Shown: one piece after another, positions 26,543 through 36,573 of the stretch
Layout: every line of letters begins with the position of its first letter
Position numbering within the stretch: position 1 is the first letter of the stretch
Source: Sunxiuqinia dokdonensis
GTDB taxonomy: Bacteria > Bacteroidota > Bacteroidia > Bacteroidales > Prolixibacteraceae
NCBI RefSeq assembly: GCF_001270965.1
Contig: NZ_LGIA01000176.1
Coordinates: 1-64,000, forward strand
Direction: 5' to 3'
Length of the DNA: 64,000 bases
Position numbers and translations under genes: made by a program
Notes under the pieces: model-generated
What the model was told of the DNA's origin: nothing
The model's input: the letters and a program-made list of their open reading frames with translations, nothing else
Database searches by the model: none

Positions 26543-27136
26543 CTAAATATGGTGAATCAGGAACGAAACCAGCGGGAGGTAATCTTTCAATGATACTCTA
26601 AAAGCTTTGATGGCTTTGGTCATGTGTCCCTCCACCGTTTTGGGTGAAATGGATAGTTTTTCTGCAATTTCATGATTTCTGCAGTGTTGAAAACGACTCA
26701 GTTCAAATACCAGCCTGCACTGGGGCGACAGTGTGTCCAAAGTCTTCTGTATGATTTGTTCGATTTCGGAAAATAGGATATTGGATGTTTCCAACTTATC
26801 AAGTGCGCCTGCATGAAGCTCGAGTTCAAACTCACTCAATTGTGACGATAGAAATATGGCTTGCTTGTATCGCTGGTCCCGCAGTTTTTTCAGGCTATTG
26901 TTTTTAGCAATGGTGTACAAGTAGGCATTTAAATTGGTGTTTTTCTGTAAGCTCGACTTTTTCTCCCACAGGGTAAGAAAAGTGTCCTGAAGTACATTTT
27001 CAACAAGATCTTTATTCGGAATATATTCGGCAACGAAATGATACAGCCGCGAGTAAAAGTGATTGTAAACAACTTTAAACGAAGCTTCGTCTCCATCTTC
27101 AAGTAATTCTAAAAGTTGGGTGTTGTTTCGTATCAT
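26543..27136 (-). CDS. ECF sigma factor of the SusC/FecR signalling type
   Basis: The start at 27136 gives 197 residues (MIRNNTQLLELLEDGDEASFKVVYNHFYSRLYHF), the standard opening of Bacteroidetes-expansion ECF factors. Upstream codons in the frame run through the tRNA-Trp gene and are not coding. Region 2 has DLVENVLQDTFLTLWEKKSSLQ and NLNAYLYTIAKNNSLKKLRD. Region 4 has LSPQCRLVFELSRFQHCRNHEIAEKLSISPKTVEGHMTKAIKAFR. It should direct transcription of PUL 1 when released by the adjacent FecR protein. Confidence 0.95.
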   Translation of the reverse strand: MIRNNTQLLELLEDGDEASFKVVYNHFYSRLYHFVAEYIPNKDLVENVLQDTFLTLWEKKSSLQKNTNLNAYLYTIAKNNSLKKLRDQRYKQAIFLSSQLSEFELELHAGALDKLETSNILFSEIEQIIQKTLDTLSPQCRLVFELSRFQHCRNHEIAEKLSISPKTVEGHMTKAIKAFRVSLKDYLPLVSFLIHHI

Positions 27137-27254
27137 GAATGGCGCACAGTTCGTTTGAGTAGAGGCAAAATTAGAAAATAACAAGGAACAACAAACCTTT
27201 GTGCTTTTAAACACTATGAATTTATTTACGGGTTGAAGCAGAAATTGGCGGGAA

Positions 27255-27288
27255 CAAAAAAAGAGCTGCTCCGAAGAACAACTCTTTT
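27255..27288 (-). terminator. terminator of tRNA-Trp
   Basis: On the minus strand AAAAGAGTTG pairs with CAGCTCTTTT (one mismatch), followed by a T-run. It starts one base after the 3' end of tRNA-Trp. Confidence 0.8.
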
Positions 27289-27289
27289 G

Positions 27290-27362
27290 CACGGGAGGAG
27301 CGACTCGAACGCCCGACACCTGGTTTTGGAGACCAGTGCTCTACCAACTGAGCTACACCCGT
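27290..27362 (-). tRNA. tRNA-Trp (anticodon CCA)
   Basis: The 73-base sequence reads on the minus strand from ACGGGTGTAGCTCAGTTGG to CTCCCGT plus G. The anticodon loop CTCCAAA in the stem CTGGT/ACCAG gives anticodon CCA. D-arm and T-arm are canonical, with GTTCGAG in the T-loop. The acceptor stem has one T-T mismatch (pair 6-67). No CCA is encoded. Confidence 0.93.
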
Positions 27363-27638
27363 GTTTGAATGCGAGTGCAAATATAGTAATTCCTGAAAAA
27401 CTACCTAGAAAAATAAATTCGATTTGTCAAAAAAACAGTGTTGTCCGTCGTTGGCCGCTGGACATTGGTTATTGCACATTCAATTGTAAATCGTAAATAA
27501 TTAAATCATAAATGGTTGAATGGTCTAAGGCAAAATGGTTGAATGGTTTCTTCCATTGATGAAACATGGAGAATTGCGACTGCAACTGGTTGCCATTTTC
27601 TCATTTTCACACACGCTCGCACTCCCCATTTCTCGTCA

Positions 27639-30476
27639 TCACAGCCCCAGAATCAGATCAATCAGTTTTTCGTCGTGGTCCAGCTTCATTTTTTTTCGCA
27701 GGCGGTAGCGGTGGTTTTCAACACCCCGTACAGAGATTCCTAAAAGTGGGGCAATTTCCTTGGAAGCCAGGTTCATGCGAAGAAAGGCACACAAGCGAAG
27801 GTCTTTGGCTGTTAATTCGGGGTACATTTCCTTAATCTTGTTCAGAAATTGCTCGTGAGCCCGTTCGAAATTGGTTTCAAACACTTGCCAGTCATCCTGG
27901 CTGGTAATGTTTTCTTCAATTTTGCGGGTCAGGTGGTAGTAATATTTGTCGGGGTAGCGCGATCCCAGCTGCTCTTTTTGCCGGGCTGCAATTTCCTTAA
28001 TTTCGAGCAGCAACTCGTTTTTCTTGATGATTGACATGGTCGAGTTGGCCAGTTCCTTGCTCTTGTGCTGGATTTCGTTTCGCAACTTCTCATTTCGGAG
28101 TCGAATGATTTCCTTTTCACGTTTTTCGTGCTCCAGCCGCTCTTTTTTCCGGGTTTGTTGGATTCCCCAGGTTCGGAAGCCAAACAAAATACCAATAAAA
28201 GCGAACAAGTAAGCTGTTCGTGCATAACTGGTCAGGTACCAGGGGGGAGCCACTTCGATGTGTAATGAATTCACCTGACTTTCATTTCCCCATTGGTCCA
28301 CAGCTTTCACCAGCAGTTCATATTCGCCGGAAGGGAGCCGGTCGAAGCTAATCTGTGGGGTTGCTTGTGGTTCACTCCACTCTTGTTCCAGCCCTTTCAT
28401 CAATGACTGAAAATAGATGGGATTGTGGGTAAACAGAGGAAAGCAATAGATTAGCTGTAGGTTGCGATATTTGTATCGAACAAAGATGTCGTCTTTGTCA
28501 ATTGCTCCACGCGTGGTGTGCTGGCGATTGCTGGTCAGTTTCAGGCTGCGCAGTTGAGGCTGAAATTTCAGGATCGCAGAGCTGGAATCAGCTGCTTCTG
28601 CATCGAGTTGGGCAATGCCGTTTTCAAGACAAACAATGGCTTTGGTAGCGGTGAGGGGCAAAATATTTTCAAAATCATCGATCAGTTCATTTCCTGAAAA
28701 TAAAGACCGGGGGTAGGTTTTTAGGTGTTCGACGGTGTTGTTGAAAATACGGAACAGGCCGATTTCACGATCGGTGATCAGCCAGTAATGATGGTCGGGG
28801 GCCGACACAATTCGTTTGGCTGCAGCGAGTTCGTTCAACTGTTCATTTAAAAAATGATAGGGAATGATCGAATCATTTAAATCGTCGTAGGTGTATAGTT
28901 TTTCTTCGGTGGTAAACACAATCCGGTTTTCGACCTTGAAAACATGCAGCGAGTGATCTTTTTTGAACACCGAATTTAGTCCATAATAGCTTTTGTTGAT
29001 CACACTGTCGCGTTTGTCGTTCAGCTGAAGCCGGTAAATGCCGCGCCGCATATGGCTGGCCCAAATGTCGCCGAGGTGATCGATCTCTATGTAACGAATC
29101 AGGTCAACAAAACCTTTCAAGGTTCCATCCTGGGTGTAAACGCCATTTTGTTGTTTGAGCCGGATGATACTCGAATAGGTTGAAGCCAGCAGGTAACCCG
29201 CTTTCATCGGATCCTGCCGGATTGAAAATCCACCCGACTGCCTGGAAATGAACTGCTGCTCTCCTGCCTTTAGTTGAATCACCCCGTCGTTGTGTCCGGC
29301 AAACAAGTGGCCGTCGTGGAGCTGAATGTCCCAAACCTGGTCCTGGCTTTCAGGCACTAGCTGATATTGGGACTGATCATCATACAAGCTGCGGACGAAT
29401 AAGCCCTGGTTGGTTCCGAGGTAGATCTGGTCTTCAAAAATGGCCGCATCATACACTGCCCCAATGTTGGGAATAGTTTCAATCATAAAGCCCTGGTTGC
29501 CGGCGTTGGATATAAAATCGATACCACTGTCGAGCGCCAGCCAAATGTTGTTGAATTGATCGGTCGAAATTCCTAGCACCGTGTTGTTTTGGAGTCCGTT
29601 GGCAGTGTTGTAATTGTTTATTGGGTTGCCACGCTCATCAAATATGAGTACCCCGTCCATAATGGTGCCAATAATGAAATGACCCTGACCATCCATATAA
29701 CCTCGGTTCACTTCATTTTTTCTGAAATACTGATGCCAATCCCGGTTCCATTGTGTTATAGAACTTCCGTCCCAAATAAAGATTCCGTTTGAATTGGTGC
29801 CAATCATGAGTTGATCCTCCTGGTAGGGGAGAATAAAACGAATCATGATGTTCTCAAATAGCGGCGATTGGATGTGGGGGACGGCTTTCCCGTTTTCAAT
29901 TCTAAAAATACCCTGATTTCGCACGGCAAGTAGAATGTCGTTGCCTACCCGGTGCATGGTATTGGTAAAGCCCGGTAACTCAATCGGTGTAATCCGTTCA
30001 TTGTGGTACATCAGTACACTGTTGAACGAGTGGAAATAAACTGCATCGTCGAGCAAGGCGATATTCCAAAACTCTTCGTTGTCTGAAAAATACTGTTCCG
30101 CCAGCTTATTTAAAGAGTGGTAGTGGAGTTCGCCTGTATTGTCCGCTTCCCAGTAGCCCAATTCGCGATAGCCGCTGGTGTAAATCAGCGAGTCTGATGC
30201 AGCCAGAACTGATCTTAATACGGTTTCGTTCGGAAGCGGATAGAGCTTCCAGTTAATACCATCGAACTCCAGTAAGCCATTGTGATTGGCAAAGTACATA
30301 AACCCGTTGTGACAGCGGTCAACAGCCCAATTTTGTTTGGCGGCCTGGTAGGTTTCCTTCTGAAAATTTCTCACGTTATTGACCGTCGGTTGACCGTATA
30401 ACCTGTTTTCCTTGAAAAGCATTGGGCCTGCCACAACACACCCGATGATTACCAGCAGTAGGATATAACTTTTCAT
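27639..30476 (-). CDS. periplasmic-propeller sensor with LuxR-type DNA-binding domain
   Basis: I start at 30476 (MKSYILLLVIIGCVVAGPML), giving about 945 residues; the frame is open to 30704. A signal or membrane segment is followed by some 600 residues of Reg_prop-like propeller repeats (FMYFANHNGLLEFDGINWKLYPL, NNTVLGISTDQFNNIWLALDSGIDFI). A Y_Y_Y domain (LPSGEYELLVKAVDQWGNES), one membrane helix near residue 760 (TAYLFAFIGILFGF), a coiled coil, and a LuxR-type helix-turn-helix (LTAKDLRLCAFLRMNLASKEIAPLLGISVRGVENHRYRLRKKM) come next. There is no kinase domain, so signal passes directly from periplasm to DNA. It is divergent from the PUL 2 susC and is its likely regulator. Confidence 0.9.
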   Translation of the reverse strand: MKSYILLLVIIGCVVAGPMLFKENRLYGQPTVNNVRNFQKETYQAAKQNWAVDRCHNGFMYFANHNGLLEFDGINWKLYPLPNETVLRSVLAASDSLIYTSGYRELGYWEADNTGELHYHSLNKLAEQYFSDNEEFWNIALLDDAVYFHSFNSVLMYHNERITPIELPGFTNTMHRVGNDILLAVRNQGIFRIENGKAVPHIQSPLFENIMIRFILPYQEDQLMIGTNSNGIFIWDGSSITQWNRDWHQYFRKNEVNRGYMDGQGHFIIGTIMDGVLIFDERGNPINNYNTANGLQNNTVLGISTDQFNNIWLALDSGIDFISNAGNQGFMIETIPNIGAVYDAAIFEDQIYLGTNQGLFVRSLYDDQSQYQLVPESQDQVWDIQLHDGHLFAGHNDGVIQLKAGEQQFISRQSGGFSIRQDPMKAGYLLASTYSSIIRLKQQNGVYTQDGTLKGFVDLIRYIEIDHLGDIWASHMRRGIYRLQLNDKRDSVINKSYYGLNSVFKKDHSLHVFKVENRIVFTTEEKLYTYDDLNDSIIPYHFLNEQLNELAAAKRIVSAPDHHYWLITDREIGLFRIFNNTVEHLKTYPRSLFSGNELIDDFENILPLTATKAIVCLENGIAQLDAEAADSSSAILKFQPQLRSLKLTSNRQHTTRGAIDKDDIFVRYKYRNLQLIYCFPLFTHNPIYFQSLMKGLEQEWSEPQATPQISFDRLPSGEYELLVKAVDQWGNESQVNSLHIEVAPPWYLTSYARTAYLFAFIGILFGFRTWGIQQTRKKERLEHEKREKEIIRLRNEKLRNEIQHKSKELANSTMSIIKKNELLLEIKEIAARQKEQLGSRYPDKYYYHLTRKIEENITSQDDWQVFETNFERAHEQFLNKIKEMYPELTAKDLRLCAFLRMNLASKEIAPLLGISVRGVENHRYRLRKKMKLDHDEKLIDLILGL

Positions 30477-30897
30477 TGCCTTCGGTTCTTTAATCCATAA
30501 AACACATTGCTTCGGACAGAAAAGGTCTCTATTTCTGTTGGACAGCCGGTCCTTAAGCAGGAATTTACGCCTGCGAAAGTAACAATTTATTGTTTTTCTC
30601 AGTATTTCTTCATGTGAAGTAAACGATAAAATAATGCTGAGATCATATGTTTTAACAAATTTTAGCAAAAACATGTTGTACAATATGCGACTGTGAAATT
30701 GCAATAAATATAAAACTGAAAAATATAAGAATTTGATTAATAGCGATTAAAACAGCGAGCAATTTTTTGGTGTGAGTAAATGATGAGGTGAAAAATCAAC
30801 TTCATCGCTCTGTGTGAATTAGAAGTGTGTGTGAAATTTTCTTAAACGCAAGGCCAGGTCGTAGCTTAGCGTCACAAACTGATCAAAAAAGTATACT
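30477..30897. other. 421-base divergent control region
   Basis: This AT-rich spacer separates the propeller regulator (minus) from the PUL 2 susC (plus) and must carry both promoters. I found no convincing -24/-12 element and no clear long dyad. A weak TATAAGAATTTG at about 30724 resembles the Bacteroidota -7 box only loosely. Confidence 0.5.
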
Positions 30898-33800
30898 ATG
30901 AAAAAACTAATGTTTCTTTTTTACTTGATTTTTTCAGTGACTGTTGTTTTCGCCCAGCAAATTGCGGTGACTGGAACAGTAACTGAAGCAGCAACCGGAG
31001 AACCGATTCCCGGGGTTAGCGTCATTATCCAGGGAACCACTTCGGGAACCATTACAGATTTTGACGGGAACTACACCATTCAGGCATCAGGCTCTGATGT
31101 TTTGGTTTTTAGTTTTGTTGGTCTGACTTCTCAGGAAGTGCCAATCAACAATCGTGCAACGATCAACATCCAGTTGGAGCAATCTACTGAATTGGTTGAC
31201 GAGGTTGTGGTTGTCGGTTACGGACAATTAAAGGTCAAAGACCTGACATCGTCCATTTCGACGGTCAACTCTGAAGAAATTGCCAAATCACCTTCGGGAC
31301 AGGCGATGCAGACATTGCAAGGTAAAGTTGCGGGTATGCAAGTTGTGAGTAATGGTGCGCCGGGAGATTCACCAACGATTCGCGTTCGCGGTATTGGTTC
31401 TTATCCGGGAAGCAACAACGAAGCTCCTCTTTATGTGGTTGATGGGATGTTCTTCGACAACATCGACTTTTTGAATACGGCCGACATTGCTTCCATATCG
31501 GTTTTGAAAGATGCTTCGGCAGCAGCAATTTACGGTGTTCGCGCGGCCAACGGCGTGGTTCTGATCGAAACCAAATCGGGAAAAAATAATCAGAAGGCCC
31601 AAGTAGTTTACGATGGTTACTATGGGGTTCAGGTGGCTCAGAACGTTTTAAAAATGGCCAATGCCGAACAGTTTACCACCATGGCCATGGAGTCGGGATC
31701 GGCACCTGATATTGGTAATATTGCGACCGCCATGCAACGCTATGGGCGGAGCCGTATTAACCCAAATGTGCCTGATGTGAATACCGACTGGTATGATGAG
31801 ATTATCCGGGTCGCACCGATTCAGAATCATAGTATTGACGTTTCGGGTGGCGGCGAAGATGCTTCCTACTCCATAGGTTCCAGTTACTTCGGGCAAGAAG
31901 GAATTCTGGATATGAAAAATGAGTATGAACGCTTCAACTTACGTTCAAAAATTGATTATAAAGCAACCGATTGGCTGACTATCGGTGGGAACATGATCTT
32001 CAGCAATGCACTGAAATATGGACAGTCGGCTGATGCCTGGAGTTTGGCATACTGGGCCGTTCCAATTCTTCCTATCTATGATGAATCCAATACCGATGCC
32101 TGGCCTGTGAATTACGCCAGCGCGCAACATCTTGGCTACCGGGGTGGTCAGAACCCCATGCCAAGCCTGGATTTTAACAACAACCGACTGAAGATTCGTA
32201 AGGTGCTGGCTAACTTTTATGCGCAGTTCCATTTGATTCCGAAAAAGTTGGATTTAAAAACAACTTATAACCACAGTTTTACAGCACTTAACGAACGCAA
32301 CGTACAGTTGCCTTATTATTTTAGCGATGGATTTCAGCGCGAGAATGCCGGGATTACGAGAAAAACGGAAACTTTCTCCAATCAAATCTGGGACAATGTG
32401 CTTACTTACAATGACCAGTTTGATCATCATAGCCTGACGGTTATGGGTGGTGCATCCTTTCGCGATGAAGCGTGGGAGATGTTGACGGCCAGAGGTCTTG
32501 ATTTTCCCTATGAAAACGAAGAGTCCTGGTATATCGATCAGTCCGACCGAGGCAGCCTTCCGGTGGACGCGGTTAATGACGGCGGTAGCAGACAGTACGG
32601 CATGTCGTATTTTGGTCGGGTATCCTATAATTACGATGACCGCTATCTGGTGTATGGAACCATGCGTGCCGACGGGAGTTCAAAATATCAGGAAAAATGG
32701 GGCTATTTTCCCACAATTGGTGCTGGTTGGGTTGTATCAGAAGAAGACTTTATGAATATTCCTGCCATTGATTTTCTGAAGGTGCGTGCCAGCTGGGGAG
32801 AGCTCGGAAATGATAAAATTCGTGCAAGCGACGGGGCCCGGACCACTCAGGTTGTAACAGTTGCAATTAACGATGAACTTGTTTCAGGGACCACCACTTC
32901 CAGTACCTTTTCTTACCTGGAATGGGAGGTCACCGAAGAAACCAATGTGGGAATTACTTCCCGGCTATTTGATAGTCGGCTGTCTGTTGAACTGGACTAC
33001 TACGTTCGCGATACAAAAAATGCCGCAATCAATGTGAGTATTCCCTCGGTTGGAGGCAATGTGCTTCGTAATGTTGGCGTTATCCGAAATCAGGGCTTTG
33101 AAGCAGCCTTGAACTGGAGCAATCAGATTTCGCCAGACTTTAGTTATTCTGTGGGCGCCAATATTTCAACCTTGAAAAACGAAGTTCGCGACCTTTACGG
33201 ACAGCAGTACATTGATGGCGGATCGGCCGAGTTTCGTCAGCGGTCAATGATCGGAGAGCCGCTACTTGCCTTCTTCGGTTACGAGGTTGTTGGTGTTTAT
33301 CAGAACGATGCTGAAATTCAGGCTGACCCGATAGCCATGGCCAATAATTTGGAACCGGGAGACTTAAAATTTCGTGACCAAGACGGCGACAAGGATATTG
33401 ATGGTGACGATCGCGTGGTGTTGGGCTCGTATTTCCCATCATTCATGTACGGTGCCAACCTGGGAATTACTTACAAGAGCCTGGAGTTTTCAACCAATAT
33501 CGCCGGACAGTCCGGAAATAAAATCCTGAACCGTAAGCGGGGTGAAGTTATCTGGACCTCCGATCTGAATATGGATGCCGATTTGGCCATTAACCGTTGG
33601 CATGGGGAAGGTACTTCAAACAGCTATCCATCGTCAAAAGGCTTACGCAAAGGCTGGAATCAGAGTATGAGCGAGTATTTGGTGGAGGATGGTTCATTTT
33701 TCCGCGTACAAAATATCCAACTGGCGTATAATCTGGCCGGAAAAGAAATCATGGGAACAATGATGCCAGATGCGAGAATCTCCTTTACTGCCGAGCGGCC

Positions 33801-33912
33801 AATTACCGTGTTCAAGTACAACGGTTTTAATCCGGAAGTAGCTAACGGAATTGACCGACAAACTTATCCTATTCCGGGAGTATACACGATTGGGCTGAAT
33901 GTGAAATTTTAA
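30898..33912 (+). CDS. susC: SusC/RagA TonB-dependent transporter, PUL 2
   Basis: The 1004-residue protein has a signal peptide (MKKLMFLFYLIFSVTVVFAQ) and a CarboxypepD_reg-like domain (TGEPIPGVSVIIQGTTSGTITDFDGNY). The plug has VVVGYGQLKVKDLTSSISTVNSEEI and AAIYGVRAANGVVLIETKSG. A long barrel ends YTIGLNVKF. Unlike the PUL 1 SusC, it has no STN domain, which agrees with control by the one-protein propeller regulator rather than a sigma/FecR pair. It is followed after 20 bases by its SusD. Confidence 0.95.
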   Translation: MKKLMFLFYLIFSVTVVFAQQIAVTGTVTEAATGEPIPGVSVIIQGTTSGTITDFDGNYTIQASGSDVLVFSFVGLTSQEVPINNRATINIQLEQSTELVDEVVVVGYGQLKVKDLTSSISTVNSEEIAKSPSGQAMQTLQGKVAGMQVVSNGAPGDSPTIRVRGIGSYPGSNNEAPLYVVDGMFFDNIDFLNTADIASISVLKDASAAAIYGVRAANGVVLIETKSGKNNQKAQVVYDGYYGVQVAQNVLKMANAEQFTTMAMESGSAPDIGNIATAMQRYGRSRINPNVPDVNTDWYDEIIRVAPIQNHSIDVSGGGEDASYSIGSSYFGQEGILDMKNEYERFNLRSKIDYKATDWLTIGGNMIFSNALKYGQSADAWSLAYWAVPILPIYDESNTDAWPVNYASAQHLGYRGGQNPMPSLDFNNNRLKIRKVLANFYAQFHLIPKKLDLKTTYNHSFTALNERNVQLPYYFSDGFQRENAGITRKTETFSNQIWDNVLTYNDQFDHHSLTVMGGASFRDEAWEMLTARGLDFPYENEESWYIDQSDRGSLPVDAVNDGGSRQYGMSYFGRVSYNYDDRYLVYGTMRADGSSKYQEKWGYFPTIGAGWVVSEEDFMNIPAIDFLKVRASWGELGNDKIRASDGARTTQVVTVAINDELVSGTTTSSTFSYLEWEVTEETNVGITSRLFDSRLSVELDYYVRDTKNAAINVSIPSVGGNVLRNVGVIRNQGFEAALNWSNQISPDFSYSVGANISTLKNEVRDLYGQQYIDGGSAEFRQRSMIGEPLLAFFGYEVVGVYQNDAEIQADPIAMANNLEPGDLKFRDQDGDKDIDGDDRVVLGSYFPSFMYGANLGITYKSLEFSTNIAGQSGNKILNRKRGEVIWTSDLNMDADLAINRWHGEGTSNSYPSSKGLRKGWNQSMSEYLVEDGSFFRVQNIQLAYNLAGKEIMGTMMPDARISFTAERPITVFKYNGFNPEVANGIDRQTYPIPGVYTIGLNVKF

Positions 33913-33932
33913 AAGATTTAAAACTTAGAATT

Positions 33933-35471
33933 ATGAAACGAATTAATCATACAATCAAGCTCATCGGTCTTGTTGCGATGCTGTTGGCTTTTACAGCCTG
34001 CCACGATTTGCTTGATGAGCCGGCTGAAAACAGAACTTTTACTGAAGAGACGGACTATACGGAGAGCTCCAATATGATTTCGCCCCTTATTGGAACTTAC
34101 GCTGCCTTTTACTCGCGCGGTTGGGAAAACTTTCCGCTAATATCGGTAAGGGGAGATGACGTTAATCACGGTGGACTCGGTGATCAGCAGGATTTTGCAG
34201 AAACCGACATGTTCCGTTACAACAAGGATTACTGGATGTACAACTCCCTGTGGGAAGGCCTGTACAGCGATATTTATGCCGCCCAATCGGCCATGATCGA
34301 GTTTGAGTTATACAAGGAAAACGGAGCCAATGCAGCAACAGCAGATCAATATATTGCTGAAGCGAAAACCATGCAGGCCTTTTTGCTCTTTCAACTGGCA
34401 AGGGTGTGGGGCGATGTATTCATTCCAGCTACTCCCGATCCGGCGGATTTGTTAGTGGCCGACTTATCGACGAAACAAGAGGTAATGCAGTTTATTTCTG
34501 ATCAAATGGATGAGGCGATTGGTAACTTGCCGGCTGTTCATCCGAACGAACGAACGGATGTTCGCGGAGGAGTAACCCGTTATACTGCTTTGGCAATGAA
34601 GGCGCTAGCCAATTTGGAGATGGAGAATTACCAGGCGGTTGCTGATGCAACCTCTCAAATTATTAGTTCAGGGAAATTCAGTCTGGAGGCTGATTATTAC
34701 AACCTGTTCAAGATTCCCGGTAAGTTGAATGACGAAAATATACTCGAATTTCAATATTCCGATTTTGGTCAGGGATCGGGTACGGCCATAACTTACCTGT
34801 TTGCATTCTTCGGTCCTGAAAACTGGACACCGGCTGTAACCGGGGCTGGTAGCGGCTGGGGTTTTTACGAGCCCAGTCTGAAGTGGATCAAATTCATGTT
34901 GGATCGCGGAGAAAGAACACGTTTGGAAACGAGTGTGTTGTTTACGAACCGGGGCATCGCGGCGATCAAAGACGATCCGAATTATGCAACTTTGCCCGAT
35001 TGGATATCGAATACAACACCGTCGGGTGACCTTATCAATGACTATGCCCGTGCGATGTTTGCCAGCGGGAAACACTATCTGCCGTCCAATCAGTTAACTC
35101 CGGGAAGAACGGGCTATGGCACAAATAAAAACTTGATTGGTATTCGCTATGCCGAAATTTTGCTGATGCATGCCGAGGCACTGGTTCAAGGAGCAAGCAG
35201 CTCCGCCATGACAGCTGACGCTGCTGTGAATGCCGTAAGATCGCGTGCTGGCTTATCTCCCTTGTCCGGTGTAACACTGGATCAGGTGGTGGATGAAAAG
35301 TTTGCGGAACTGGCCATGGAGTGGGGAACACGATACTACGACTTGATTCGGCTCGAACGGTACAACGAGTTAAACTATGATGGCCGGACATTTTCAGCCA
35401 ATCTGACCTATCTGCCATATCCGCAAAACCAGGTTGATCAACTGCCAATTCTGGGAGGTACTCAAGAGTAA
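33933..35471 (+). CDS. susD: SusD/RagB family lipoprotein, PUL 2
   Basis: The 512-residue protein has a lipobox (LLAFTACHDLLDEPAENRTF). SusD helices are visible: AEAKTMQAFLLFQLARVWGDVFIP, RGGVTRYTALAMKALANLEM, RYAEILLMHAEALVQGA and ELAMEWGTRYYDLIRLERYNEL. It pairs with the preceding SusC to capture oligosaccharides at the cell surface. The substrate is inferred from the GH144-like and GH3 enzymes downstream. Confidence 0.95.
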   Translation: MKRINHTIKLIGLVAMLLAFTACHDLLDEPAENRTFTEETDYTESSNMISPLIGTYAAFYSRGWENFPLISVRGDDVNHGGLGDQQDFAETDMFRYNKDYWMYNSLWEGLYSDIYAAQSAMIEFELYKENGANAATADQYIAEAKTMQAFLLFQLARVWGDVFIPATPDPADLLVADLSTKQEVMQFISDQMDEAIGNLPAVHPNERTDVRGGVTRYTALAMKALANLEMENYQAVADATSQIISSGKFSLEADYYNLFKIPGKLNDENILEFQYSDFGQGSGTAITYLFAFFGPENWTPAVTGAGSGWGFYEPSLKWIKFMLDRGERTRLETSVLFTNRGIAAIKDDPNYATLPDWISNTTPSGDLINDYARAMFASGKHYLPSNQLTPGRTGYGTNKNLIGIRYAEILLMHAEALVQGASSSAMTADAAVNAVRSRAGLSPLSGVTLDQVVDEKFAELAMEWGTRYYDLIRLERYNELNYDGRTFSANLTYLPYPQNQVDQLPILGGTQE

Positions 35472-35499
35472 TTTTAAGCATCACTAAAACTTGAACAAG

Positions 35500-36573
35500 A
35501 TGAAAATATTCAAACAAATAATATTGATCGTTCTCGCTGTCTTTTTTATAACTGCGTGTAACGATGGCATTGACCCAATTACAAGGATTGAACCGGGTCC
35601 GGATGAGGCGGCTCCAGTGGTCACTTTGATTTCACCTTCAGGTGATGTCAATGCGCCAACTGATGTGTCCGAAGTCGACATTCGATTCGAAGCGACGGAT
35701 GACATAGAATTGAAAACAGTCAGCGTACAGTTGAATGGTACATCATTGGGATCGTACGATAGTTTCAACGATTATAGAAGATTTATTGGAGAATATTCCG
35801 AAGAGCTTGCTCTTGGCGATCATGTTCTGGAGATTGTAGTCACAGATATGGCCGGGAAATCCACTACCAAAACTGTGAATTTCAAGAAGGTTAATACCAT
35901 CCGGGATTTGATGAATGAAGCAGCGTTCCATCTGGCCTTTAATGGTGACTATGTGGATGAAGTTAGTGCTACAGCAGCAACTGTTGTGGGTACGCCTTCG
36001 CTGGGCACAGCGGGTGTTGATGGTGGATGCTATGTTGGCGCCGCGGATTCTTACCTGACTTTTGATGCCACAGGGCTTCAGTCTGCTGAATTTAGCGCGA
36101 GCTTCTTCCTGAATATTACCGCTACACAGGCGACAGACAGAGCTGGAATTCTGGTGATGAGCCCGGAAAATCCAAATTTCGACGATAGCCGGAAGTTCGG
36201 TTTCAGGTTCTTCAGAGAAAATGGAGGTGGATTGCAGCAATTTAAATTGAATGCTGGAAATGGGACGGCTGAAAAATGGTTTGATGGAGGCGTCGCTGCT
36301 CGTGTAAATCCGGCAACCACTGAGTGGGTACATTTTGTGTTCACGGTCTCATCAACGGGAGCTAAAGTCTACATTGATGGAGTCGTTGTTAAAGAAGACA
36401 CATTCGATGGAATAGACTGGACGGGTTGTAATTTGCTGTCTATTATGTCCGGTGCTCCACGGTTTGCTAATTGGAACCACCTGTCCGATGAAAGTAAAAT
36501 GGACGAGCTTTTGATTTATGACAGGGTGCTTACACAAGCAGAGATTGATCTGCTGGGTTTGCTTAATAATTAA
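35500..36573 (+). CDS. surface lipoprotein with Ig-like and LamG domains
   Basis: Starting at ATG 35500 gives 357 residues; a TTG nine bases upstream is less likely. The lipobox is VFFITACNDG. An Ig-like domain (about 35-120) has APVVTLISPSGDVNAPTDVSEVDIRFEATDD and is followed by a concanavalin-like LamG domain (about 140-357): FHLAFNGDYVDE, SFFLNITAT, WVHFVFTVSSTGAKVYIDG and ESKMDELLIYDRVLTQAEIDLL. In the SusE/SGBP position after susCD it is probably a surface glycan-binding protein of the locus. Confidence 0.82.
   Translation: MKIFKQIILIVLAVFFITACNDGIDPITRIEPGPDEAAPVVTLISPSGDVNAPTDVSEVDIRFEATDDIELKTVSVQLNGTSLGSYDSFNDYRRFIGEYSEELALGDHVLEIVVTDMAGKSTTKTVNFKKVNTIRDLMNEAAFHLAFNGDYVDEVSATAATVVGTPSLGTAGVDGGCYVGAADSYLTFDATGLQSAEFSASFFLNITATQATDRAGILVMSPENPNFDDSRKFGFRFFRENGGGLQQFKLNAGNGTAEKWFDGGVAARVNPATTEWVHFVFTVSSTGAKVYIDGVVVKEDTFDGIDWTGCNLLSIMSGAPRFANWNHLSDESKMDELLIYDRVLTQAEIDLLGLLNN

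Noticed and set aside
27137-27319. N-terminal extension of the ECF sigma factor
   Set aside because: The extra codons translate the tRNA-Trp gene and its terminator; the family start is at 27136.
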